Below, piece by piece: positions 45,137 through 53,023 of a stretch of 64,000 nt of DNA (position 1 is its first letter; every line of letters starts with the position of its first letter). A program made the translations under genes and the position numbers. Under the pieces are notes generated by a model. It had not been told where the DNA came from, did no database searches, and was given only the letters and a program-made list of their open reading frames with translations. The stretch comes from Prosthecobacter debontii (GTDB lineage Bacteria > Verrucomicrobiota > Verrucomicrobiia > Verrucomicrobiales > Verrucomicrobiaceae): the NCBI RefSeq assembly GCF_900167535.1, contig NZ_FUYE01000002.1, positions 496,001-560,000 on the forward strand, given 5' to 3'.

Positions 45137-45640
45137 TCATTCGGTCTTGCCCTCACCATCCGGCTTTTCCAACAAGGACCCCTGAAGACCTGGATAGGGG
45201 GGCAAGCGAACGGCTTCCACCCAATAATCCACCAGCAGTTCCACCGCACGCTTGAAGGCGGCGTAGTCGGTCTGCTTCACGTGATAGGAATTGGCTCCAT
45301 GCTCATAGCACCACTCGATATCCTTGGGATTGCTGGAGGTGGAGAAAATGACCACCGGCGTCCGTTTCAATCTGGGGTGCTGGCGCACAGCCTGTAGGAC
45401 GACCTTTCCATTCAATCCTGGCAGATTGAGGTCCAACACAATGACGGCGGGCAACTCAGGTGGCGGCCGTCCGGGAACCAAGGGTGCATTGAGCAGCATC
45501 AGCACCTGCTCGGCACTGACACACCTCTGGAGATGCACCGGAAGCCCAGGACGAACCCGCCGCACGATGCGCTCCAGAGCCGCATAGTCTTCATCGCTGT
45601 CTTCAACGATGAGAAAAGAGGAAAGAGGGAGTTCTGTCAT
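45137..45640 (-). CDS. Single-domain response regulator, Rcp1-like
   Basis: The 167-residue protein is a lone receiver: acidic residues near the start (IVEDSDED), the phosphoacceptor Asp70 (AVIVLDLNLPGLNG), a switch Ser/Thr (FSTSSNPKD) and the late Lys (VKQTDYAAF). An extra loop before Asp70 and a downstream hydrophobic helix are typical of phytochrome-linked response regulators (Rcp1). Its ATG overlaps the stop of the phytochrome gene, so it is probably the phytochrome's direct partner. Confidence 0.92.
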   Translation of the reverse strand: MTELPLSSFLIVEDSDEDYAALERIVRRVRPGLPVHLQRCVSAEQVLMLLNAPLVPGRPPPELPAVIVLDLNLPGLNGKVVLQAVRQHPRLKRTPVVIFSTSSNPKDIEWCYEHGANSYHVKQTDYAAFKRAVELLVDYWVEAVRLPPYPGLQGSLLEKPDGEGKTE

Positions 45641-47883
45641 GGAATTTGGGCTCCCTTTCCGAGATTAAAGTAAAATGTCGTTCCCTCGCCTGGGCGAGAC
45701 TCCAGCCAGATCCGACCCCCATGCCGCTCGATAATCTTGCGGACGATGGTAAGCCCTGCACCGACTCCCCCACCATACTCCTGACGTCCATGAAGTCTTT
45801 TAAAAATTTGAAAGATCAACTGCCGGTGCTCAGGAGCAATGCCGATTCCATTGTCTCGGATATAAAATACCGGTCCGTCCTCCTCTTCATCCTCCTGCCA
45901 TCCGATCTCGATCTCCGCCCGATCTTTATCGTTGTATTTAATCGCGTTACTGATGAGGTTGGACAGAACTTCACTGAGGCGGTCCGCATCCCCGTAAACG
46001 TCCGGTAGAGGCCGCGGCACATGTACCTGCGCCCCACTTTCTCGCAGCCGGGCCACAAGCATTTCCTGCGCGTCATGAAGGGATGCATTCATATCCACCC
46101 GTCTAGACTGCAGATCTCCACGGGAAAGCCGGGAATAATAAAGCAAGGAATCCAACAAAGTTTCCATTCGCTCCGTCAATCGCATCATCGTGCGGAGGTA
46201 ATGCATCCCTTGGTCGTCCAACTGAGCTGCGTAGTCTTCGAGGAGGAAATTGGAAAAATTACTGATGCCACGCAGAGGCTCCTTCAAGTCATGCGAGGCC
46301 ACATAGGCAAACGAATCGAGCTGACGGTTGCGCTCATCCAGTTCTGCATTCAAGCGAGCCAACTGCTCCGCGCGTCTGACTTCCGTTTCCAGGATCGTCT
46401 GCCGGAGCATCCGGGCCGCATCTGACTCACAGGCCAACCACGGACGGGACTTCCCTCGGACTTCCTCTTTCCACAGTTGGAAAGATTTTCTCGGTGTCAG
46501 GCGGTCCCCATGCGGTCCGGCCTCGACGGGCTTAAAGGGATTCCCCGCCCACTTCACCGTCTGCGTTTCTTCAAGCCGAAACCACAGCACAAACGCGGGA
46601 ATGTGTTTGGAGAGTCGTGCCGCTAAAACCCCACTGGCCTGATCCTCACCGCCGATCCACTGTGGGAAAACCTTGCTCACATGATCTGTGGACCACACAG
46701 GCTGTTCGATGCTTTCCACGAGAGTCAGCGCAAGGGACTTCACTGCGTTTTCATCCGGCGTGCGGCCACGTAGAAAGACGGTATCATTCAAGACCAAAGC
46801 CGCACCATCCGCTTCGATGCCAGCTAGAGTCTGCCCCTTGCTCTGATTCAGCACAGTGTGGAATTCAGTATTCATGGCCATCGCATCGGCCAGCAGACGA
46901 TGCTGCTGGTGCAGGCGCATCTTGTACTCATGCTGTTCATCACTCTCCTTGCTACTCACCTGGAGAGACAACATGTGTGCCAAAAACTCGCAGGCCATCC
47001 GAACGGTATGGGGCACATATCGAGGAGAGTAGTGATGGCAGGCAAAAAGCCCCCACAGTTCTTCTCCAACGACGATGGAAATGGACATGGAGGCAGCCAC
47101 CCCCATGTTCTGAAGATACTCCGCGTGAATCGGGGACATGGAGCGGCTCACACAGTAGCTCATATCCAGAGGCGCACTCGTATCAGGTCTCAGGAGAGGC
47201 ACCAAGGGAATGGCCTGATATCTGACATCAGGATTCAAACGCAGCTGCGACTTTACGAACAGTATCCTCGCCTGCTTAGGGATGTCCGAGGCCGGATAAT
47301 GCAAACCCAGATAGGATTCCAAGTCCTCCCTCCGGGCCTCGGCAATGACATGGCCTGAAGCATCGTCGGCAAACCGATACACCATCACGCGGTCAAACCC
47401 GGTAAACATCTTCACATGCTCCGCGGCCTGCTGGCAAAACTCCGCCACAGAAGTGGTCCCCTGAAGCTGATTCAGGGTGTGCTTCAGGGAAACATACACT
47501 TCCTCTTTCACCGCTGACGATTTGTCGGGCCATGTCTCCAGCTCAAGGATCAAGACGCCCTGATAGCGATGCACGAGAGCCTCAAACGGTTCCGCGTTTT
47601 TCCCGATCTGAAGAGGTGGAAGGTAGTGAGGTGAAGCCTCTAAACTCTTCGACAACACCTGCTCGACGACATAGCTACACATGCCCTCATCCACGAGGTC
47701 GGACAGCGAACTCTGGAGCAATTCCTCCTGGCTTATGCCCAGGCTCTCAGGCGCATTCGCGCTGACCTGCAGCACCTGCAACGAAGGTTCTTCCAAAACC
47801 ACAATGATGGCATGGGGCTGCACCGAACCCGGAATATGGATGGGCTCGCGATCACAGTTGGTAAGGTCAACTTGCTCAGACAT
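45637..47883 (-). CDS. bphP: Bacteriophytochrome photoreceptor histidine kinase
   Basis: The ATG at 47883 gives 748 residues. The N-terminal PAS holds the biliverdin-attachment Cys10 in TNCDREPIHIPG. The GAF domain has the signature PASDIP (197-202) and the chromophore-pocket His253 (SPIHAEYLQNMG). The PHY domain carries the tongue motif PRKSF (464-468). The kinase has H531 (ASHDLKEPL), the N-box Asn646 (NLISNAIKY) and DNGIG (677-681). All residues for light sensing and kinase function are present. Red/far-red sensing with biliverdin is well established for the family. It sits 11 bp after the heme oxygenase gene. Confidence 0.96.
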   Translation of the reverse strand: MSEQVDLTNCDREPIHIPGSVQPHAIIVVLEEPSLQVLQVSANAPESLGISQEELLQSSLSDLVDEGMCSYVVEQVLSKSLEASPHYLPPLQIGKNAEPFEALVHRYQGVLILELETWPDKSSAVKEEVYVSLKHTLNQLQGTTSVAEFCQQAAEHVKMFTGFDRVMVYRFADDASGHVIAEARREDLESYLGLHYPASDIPKQARILFVKSQLRLNPDVRYQAIPLVPLLRPDTSAPLDMSYCVSRSMSPIHAEYLQNMGVAASMSISIVVGEELWGLFACHHYSPRYVPHTVRMACEFLAHMLSLQVSSKESDEQHEYKMRLHQQHRLLADAMAMNTEFHTVLNQSKGQTLAGIEADGAALVLNDTVFLRGRTPDENAVKSLALTLVESIEQPVWSTDHVSKVFPQWIGGEDQASGVLAARLSKHIPAFVLWFRLEETQTVKWAGNPFKPVEAGPHGDRLTPRKSFQLWKEEVRGKSRPWLACESDAARMLRQTILETEVRRAEQLARLNAELDERNRQLDSFAYVASHDLKEPLRGISNFSNFLLEDYAAQLDDQGMHYLRTMMRLTERMETLLDSLLYYSRLSRGDLQSRRVDMNASLHDAQEMLVARLRESGAQVHVPRPLPDVYGDADRLSEVLSNLISNAIKYNDKDRAEIEIGWQEDEEEDGPVFYIRDNGIGIAPEHRQLIFQIFKRLHGRQEYGGGVGAGLTIVRKIIERHGGRIWLESRPGEGTTFYFNLGKGAQIP

Positions 47884-47894
47884 AACGGGCACCT

Positions 47895-48467
47895 TTAATT
47901 TAACCAGCCCGAGAACGAGGCAAACGTATTTCGGGCAGCATCCACCGCCGCCAGCCATTGCTGCGGGTGTCGTGCCGCCCACGCCTCCGCCCACTCACCG
48001 AATTCTTTCCACTTGGCTCCCGTTTGATTCTGATACCCGGCAAAAAAACGCCCTCCCTGATCAGGAGCAATTTGCAGGGATTGTTCCAGCAACCTCGAGA
48101 TCAATTGCCCCCCTAATGTCGCTCCTTCGACAACGTACAAGCACCCAATCGCTTGAGCATCGCCGTGCAATGTCGGCATATCAGCACAGAAAGGCAGCTT
48201 CCTCAGCTCCTCGTCCTCCAAACCAAGAGCTCTCAGGTCGGTTTCGAGCCATGATGTTTTACGTCGTGCCTCAAAGTTCCAGCCCAGGCTCTGCCAATCG
48301 GCGGCCTTGCCCAACTCTTTTTCTAACGGCTCGTAAAGAGTGAAAAACCGTTTCAATAACGCAACGTAACTTTCACGGTTTCGAAACTGCTCAACAACAT
48401 CCAGTTGATCTTCCAGAGCAGTGTGTTCCGTGGCGGTTTGGGCTTTAAGCAATTGCAGAAAAGTCAT
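47895..48467 (-). CDS. bphO: Biliverdin-producing heme oxygenase (BphO)
   Basis: The ATG at 48467 gives 190 residues. The proximal heme ligand is His15 in ATEHTALED, and the distal-helix glycine-rich segment GATLGGQLISR is present. The enzyme opens heme to biliverdin, the phytochrome chromophore. Its close linkage upstream of bphP (11 bp) is the classic bphO-bphP arrangement. A longer in-frame start at 48533 lies inside the upstream gap and has no similarity to the family. Confidence 0.93.
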   Translation of the reverse strand: MTFLQLLKAQTATEHTALEDQLDVVEQFRNRESYVALLKRFFTLYEPLEKELGKAADWQSLGWNFEARRKTSWLETDLRALGLEDEELRKLPFCADMPTLHGDAQAIGCLYVVEGATLGGQLISRLLEQSLQIAPDQGGRFFAGYQNQTGAKWKEFGEWAEAWAARHPQQWLAAVDAARNTFASFSGWLN

Positions 48468-48529
48468 GCAGAGGCATTGGGGGGGCGGCGGAGTGGCTTT
48501 GATTTTTGCAGAAGTAATCGCATGTCCCC

Positions 48530-50242
48530 TCAAAAGTGGTCGCCTACTAAATGAGCGATGGCCTGCCGTAACCTCTCCATGTGGATCGGCTTCGTTAAAT
48601 GAAAGCCAAAACCCGCTTCAAAACTCCGCCGAATATCTTCCTCCATCCCATATCCGCTGACGGCGATCCCCTTCAATCCATAACCTTCACGCAGCCGCCT
48701 CATCAGTTCCAACCCACTGAGATCCGGTAGGCCAAGATCACTGATCACCAAATCAAATTTTTCCTGTCCGGCCAACTCCAGGGCGCGGGATGCACTCTCG
48801 GCGGCAACCACATGATGTCCTCCTCGGCGCAAAAGGTGCGTCATGCTTGAGCGGGTGTCGTCATGATCTTCCGCCAATAAGATTCGTAACTTCGGACCGT
48901 CGCTTTTTCCTTTGCCGCCCGCTTTCTGAAGACGCGATTCTTTGGAAACCGCTTTTAACGGCATCTCCAGGGTGAAAGAGGCCCCTCGGTTGGGCCCTTC
49001 ACTGACTCCGCAAATGCTTCCTTCATGCGCTTCCATGATGGAATGGCTAATGGCTAACCCCAGACCGAGACCACCAAAACGCCGCGTGATCTCACGTCCG
49101 CCTTGCTCAAAGGGCTTGAACATGGACGCTTGAATCGAGGGAGTGAACCCCACGCCCGTGTCGATGACTTCAACCCGTATCGTTTTCGCCGTCGGGTTAC
49201 TGGTATGAATCGTGATCGTGCCTCTCTGAGGGGTGAATTTCACCGCATTGCGTATGACATTCCACAGAGCCTGCTGAAGGCGGACAGGATCTGCCGTCAG
49301 TTGATAACGAACCGCATCGAAGACGATGCGCACCTCCTGTTTTTTGGTCTGAATATCTGCCTCGCAAATTTCCAAAGCACGACGGATCGTCGTATGCACA
49401 TCCACTTTTTTCACGTGCAGTTCCAGTTTGCCTTGCACAATGCGCGTTAGATCCAGTAAGTCATCGATGAGACGTGCTTCCAGTTCCACATTACGCCGGA
49501 TCATACTCAGCGTGGCACGTGCGCCTTCGGGCAAAGACAGATCCTGCTCCAGCGCCATCGTCGCCATGAGGGCTGGTGTCAAAGGTGTGCGCAGCTCATG
49601 GCTTAAGGCGGCTAAAAAAGCGTCTTTGGCTAAGTTGGCTTTTTCGGCCCCCTCTTTGCCCAGCCGGAGTTCCTCACGCTCTTTTTGACTGGTCAAATCC
49701 GTCACCACCAGACACATGATGCTCTGGTCCTCCAAGGGCAAGCGACTGGCCGTCAGATTCACCGGGCGGAAGCCTCCATCGACATGATGCAACTGGCACT
49801 CATGCTTGATTGCCCCCTGCGACAATTCAAACACACCAGCCAAATCCTCCCAAGCCGAGAGTGGAATGTGCTGGTGGATTTGGGAACTGATGACGCGTTC
49901 CAACAGCACCCCGGTCATGTCAGCAAATCGTTGATTGCTGTAGAGAATCAACCCATCTGCGGCGACCGTCACAGCACCTTCCTGCATCTGCTCGACATAC
50001 ACACGATAAGGCTGCTCGGCCCCGCTTAAGCTGTAAACTTGGCTGCCGTGACTGCCACTGACCACTACGGCGTCCACATCTCCGTTACGAATCGCCTCCA
50101 AGGTCTCTTGTGCCTCTCGCAGATGATCCTGCAAAAGCTCCAAGTCGGCTTTGGCGATGACAAGGTTTCGTGCCTTGGCCCCTGCCCCCTTCTCCGACGG
50201 AGAAGGGGCCGCAGGCTTGGAGATGACCTTCTTACTTTTCAT
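48530..50242 (-). CDS. PAS histidine kinase-receiver hybrid, Kai-associated
   Basis: The 570-residue protein has an N-terminal coiled coil with AIRNGDVDAVVV, a PAS domain (about 75-195, YRVYVEQMQEGAVTVAADG), a HisKA helix (His near 216), a HATPase domain with FGGLGLGL and a final receiver (Asp near 500, ISDLGLPD). Its ATG overlaps the stop of kaiB, so it is translationally coupled to it. Histidine kinases of this PAS type commonly accompany kaiBC genes outside cyanobacteria. The receiver could be the direct target of Kai-dependent signalling. Confidence 0.9.
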   Translation of the reverse strand: MKSKKVISKPAAPSPSEKGAGAKARNLVIAKADLELLQDHLREAQETLEAIRNGDVDAVVVSGSHGSQVYSLSGAEQPYRVYVEQMQEGAVTVAADGLILYSNQRFADMTGVLLERVISSQIHQHIPLSAWEDLAGVFELSQGAIKHECQLHHVDGGFRPVNLTASRLPLEDQSIMCLVVTDLTSQKEREELRLGKEGAEKANLAKDAFLAALSHELRTPLTPALMATMALEQDLSLPEGARATLSMIRRNVELEARLIDDLLDLTRIVQGKLELHVKKVDVHTTIRRALEICEADIQTKKQEVRIVFDAVRYQLTADPVRLQQALWNVIRNAVKFTPQRGTITIHTSNPTAKTIRVEVIDTGVGFTPSIQASMFKPFEQGGREITRRFGGLGLGLAISHSIMEAHEGSICGVSEGPNRGASFTLEMPLKAVSKESRLQKAGGKGKSDGPKLRILLAEDHDDTRSSMTHLLRRGGHHVVAAESASRALELAGQEKFDLVISDLGLPDLSGLELMRRLREGYGLKGIAVSGYGMEEDIRRSFEAGFGFHLTKPIHMERLRQAIAHLVGDHF

Positions 50243-50685
50243 ACTTTGATCCAGCGCGTCGGCTCATTTTCTCCCTTCTCAGTTCCATCCGGTTTGATGT
50301 TCAAACTGAGCAAGATTTTGTCCTTATCGCCCAGATTACCAACGATCCTTCGCGCCGGTGCCGGCTCCTGTTTGATCAAGGTCGGAGCGGCAATGATTTG
50401 CTCAACAGCAGCGGCTCCCGGCTGTTGATAAATGTCAATCACTTCCAGATCGTAACGACCCCGAAGATATTCTTCACACAGAGTACGGATGGAGGCGACT
50501 GCCTGCGCTGCCCGGGGGGTTGTGCCTGTCACATATAATTTCAAAACGTAGTGCCCGCTCTGACTTCCCTGCAGGATCAGCGTCTCAAAGTCGTCCGTAC
50601 TGGAAATGACATCGGTTGGAGGCGCCTTGCCTTTCTTGGTGGTCGCCCGGCTAGCACGGCCCTTGGTGGTGTGTTTTGTGGCCAT
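50239..50685 (-). CDS. kaiB: KaiB-family clock protein, copy 1
   Basis: The 148-residue protein has a basic Thr/Lys-rich N-terminal tail of about 43 residues, then a KaiB fold (YVLKLYVTGTTPRAAQAV, later VIDIYQQPGAAAVEQIIAAPTL, GNLGD). The KaiB signature segment around the cis-proline region is APTLIKQEPAPARR. In cyanobacteria KaiB binds KaiC after a fold switch; KaiC partner loci are upstream here. It is the third gene of the transcription unit. Confidence 0.9.
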   Translation of the reverse strand: MATKHTTKGRASRATTKKGKAPPTDVISSTDDFETLILQGSQSGHYVLKLYVTGTTPRAAQAVASIRTLCEEYLRGRYDLEVIDIYQQPGAAAVEQIIAAPTLIKQEPAPARRIVGNLGDKDKILLSLNIKPDGTEKGENEPTRWIKV

Positions 50686-50744
50686 ACGTCAGCTCAGTTC
50701 AAAAGGATTTCGGGAAACTATCGTGCCGTGCCAAGCCAATGCGC

Positions 50745-51155
50745 TCATGCGGAAGCGATACTTTCCATATCGATTCCCACCGTCACTCGCGAAGTGTTCG
50801 ACAAATCACCGATGACTCGTTTGATCGGTTCGGGTAACTTTCGCACGAGAGTGGGTAAGGCCACAATTTGGTCACTCTGAGCCAAGTGGGGGTTTTTCAT
50901 CAAATCCACCACTTCAATCTCGTAGCGCCCTGGAAGAAATTCTTCACAAATTTTCTTCAAGTTGGAAAAAGCCGTCAAGGATTTCGGCGTCTGGCCTGCG
51001 ACGTAGAGTCTGAGATTCCAGATGTCCTTCGCCTTGGTTTTTTTAGAGGCTGTTTTCTTAGCTGTTGGCAGACGCGATGCCGTCACTTTTTTGGGCTCAT
51101 CGGTGTTCTTATTGCCTTTTTTAACGGCCGACTTCGAAGATGCAGATTTTTTCAT
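50745..51155 (-). CDS. kaiB: KaiB-family clock protein, copy 2
   Basis: The 136-residue protein has a Lys/Ser/Thr-rich N-terminal tail of about 45 residues followed by the KaiB fold ([51 protein letters not shown]). It is closer to the canonical pattern than copy 1 ([13 protein letters not shown]). It lies 26 bp after kaiC, suggesting co-expression. Two KaiB copies in one operon are not usual. Confidence 0.92.
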   Translation of the reverse strand: MKKSASSKSAVKKGNKNTDEPKKVTASRLPTAKKTASKKTKAKDIWNLRLYVAGQTPKSLTAFSNLKKICEEFLPGRYEIEVVDLMKNPHLAQSDQIVALPTLVRKLPEPIKRVIGDLSNTSRVTVGIDMESIASA

Positions 51156-51181
51156 GACGTCTCCTTAGGCTGATTCGGATT

Positions 51182-52903
51182 TTACAGAGCGGATGATTGA
51201 ACTTTTTGGGCACCGACACGTGATGTCTCCATTTGAAGACGGTTTTTCAACAATTGCTTGCTTCGATCCGCCTCATAGCCGGCCAACCTCTCAAACTCTT
51301 CTTCCTCCCCCAACATCTCTGCCTGCAACGTGGCGATCTGAGCTTCCAGAGTTTTTCGCCGATGAAGCAACGCCCGACGTTTGCGGCCCAATTCGTTTTG
51401 AAGCGTCTGTTCTTCCTCTTTCTCTTTGGCCTCTTGAGAAAGGCGCGCTGAGCCGGTGAGTACACCACCTTGTCCGAGGTACACCGGCACCAGTGAAATG
51501 CCTTTCTTCGTGATGACGAATTCACGGACCTGATTCGAGTGAGCCATACCACGCGATTTTAAAACGTACATCAGGCGATTCCGTTCCCCGCCGATCTCGA
51601 TGTCTCGCAGCAAGAGCCAGGTGTCCACGATAGAACTCAAGCCTTCATCGGTATGCTCGAGGCTCCCCCCGGGCGTCGTCAGCGTAGCTAAGAAGGCCGT
51701 GATATGGTTGGTCCGTAGATACTCAATCAATCGAGACAGCATCGTCGTAGACTCCTCTCCCGTGCCCGCATTTCGCAGGTTCGAAACCGGGTCCACAATC
51801 ACCGTCTGCGGCTTCATCTCTTCGATCATTTTATGCATCCGCACCAAGTGCATTTCCAATCCATGCACCGTTGGGCGAGCTGAATGAATTTCCAATAGGC
51901 CACTCTTCAGATAGGGCGCCAAATTGATGCCGATGGATTTCATGTTGCGCAGAATCTGAGCCGGAGATTCCTCAAAGGAGAAATACAGACAGCGCTCACC
52001 CCGCTTGCAGGTTTCATGGGCCAAATGCGCACAAACGCTGCTCTTCCCGGTGCCGGCCGTGCCGCTCAGCAGAATGGTGCTGCCGCGGTAGTAACCTTGG
52101 CCATCCAGCATGGTATCCAGCGCTGGGATGCCTGAGCTTACGCGCTCATTGGACACATCGTAGTCCATCGCGCTGTTGGTAATGGGAAGCACCGAGATGC
52201 CTTTATCATCGATCAAAAACGGATATTCATTGGTTCCGTGCATCGAACCGCGATACTTCACCACGCGTAGCCGTCGGGTCGAAATCTGACCATGAACCCG
52301 GTGATCCAGCAGAACCACACAATCCGACACATATTCCTCCAACCCCTGTCGAGTCAGGGTGCCATCACCACGCTCGCCGGTGATCACGGTGGACATGCCT
52401 TTGTCCTTGAGCCAGCCAAAGAGGCGACGTAGCTCAGAACGTAGAATGGCCTGATTGGTTAAGCCGGAGAAAAGAGTCTCAATCGTATCCAGCATCACCC
52501 GCTTAGCGCCGATGCTGTCGATGGCATAACCCAGTCGGATGAAGAGACCCTCCAAGTCATACTCGCCATTCTCTTCGATCTCATTCCGCTCCACATGCAC
52601 ATGATCGATGATCAGCTTTTTTTGGGCCACGAGCTCGTCGATATCGAACCCTAAAGAGGCGACGTTCTTCCGAATATCATCCGCCGTCTCCTCAAAGGTC
52701 ATGAGCACACCGGGCTCATTGTAGGCTAAGGCCCCTCGAATGAGAAACTCCGTCGCAAACAAAGACTTCCCGCAGCCTGCCGAGCCGCAGATAAGAGTTG
52801 GCCTCCCCTTGGGCAAACCGCCTTCGGTAATTTGATCGAAGCCAGTGATCCCAGTAGGTGCCTTTTCAAGGCGTGGCAGAAGTTTAGCGCGTGATTTAGC
52901 CAT
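51182..52903 (-). CDS. kaiC: KaiC-like circadian clock ATPase/kinase with C-terminal coiled coil
   Basis: The 573-residue protein has two RecA-like halves. CI shows Walker A GSAGCGKS (40-47) and Glu71-Glu72. CII shows Walker A GTAGTGKS (281-288) and Glu311-Glu312. The phosphorylation region reads TDEGLSSIVDTWLLL with Ser423-Ser424 at the position of Ser431-Thr432 of the cyanobacterial protein. The C-terminus, about residues 485-555, is a long charged coiled coil in place of the KaiA-binding tail. A coiled-coil end like this is known from the KaiA-independent KaiC of Rhodobacter sphaeroides. No KaiA is in the window. Confidence 0.95.
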   Translation of the reverse strand: MAKSRAKLLPRLEKAPTGITGFDQITEGGLPKGRPTLICGSAGCGKSLFATEFLIRGALAYNEPGVLMTFEETADDIRKNVASLGFDIDELVAQKKLIIDHVHVERNEIEENGEYDLEGLFIRLGYAIDSIGAKRVMLDTIETLFSGLTNQAILRSELRRLFGWLKDKGMSTVITGERGDGTLTRQGLEEYVSDCVVLLDHRVHGQISTRRLRVVKYRGSMHGTNEYPFLIDDKGISVLPITNSAMDYDVSNERVSSGIPALDTMLDGQGYYRGSTILLSGTAGTGKSSVCAHLAHETCKRGERCLYFSFEESPAQILRNMKSIGINLAPYLKSGLLEIHSARPTVHGLEMHLVRMHKMIEEMKPQTVIVDPVSNLRNAGTGEESTTMLSRLIEYLRTNHITAFLATLTTPGGSLEHTDEGLSSIVDTWLLLRDIEIGGERNRLMYVLKSRGMAHSNQVREFVITKKGISLVPVYLGQGGVLTGSARLSQEAKEKEEEQTLQNELGRKRRALLHRRKTLEAQIATLQAEMLGEEEEFERLAGYEADRSKQLLKNRLQMETSRVGAQKVQSSAL

Positions 52904-53023
52904 ACCTTGTGCAAGGCAAGAGTATCCCTCCTGCTAGGCGTTAGTGTCAAACTCCATTGTGGATTATAAGAAGAAAAGGTGGTTACACATCCATCCTTAA
53001 CGCTGCATCCGATTACGCGGCGA
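52904..53023. promoter_or_regulatory. Divergent intergenic region between kaiC and glgX
   Basis: The 120-bp region serves kaiC (minus) and glgX (plus). On the minus strand a perfect -10-like TATAAT is at 52963-52968, with no strong -35 at normal spacing; a TTGACA lies at 52945-52950 with a TACTCT 20 bp further on. The AGGAGGG segment is too far from the kaiC ATG to be its ribosome-binding site. Promoter use is inferred. Confidence 0.4.

Noticed and set aside
34593..52903. A KaiA gene within the island
   Set aside because: No protein in the island has a KaiA-like fold or length; all ten genes are assigned to other families.
52979..53023. Longer start of GlgX at 52979
   Set aside because: The extra residues do not match the family; the ATG at 53024 starts the normal N-terminus.
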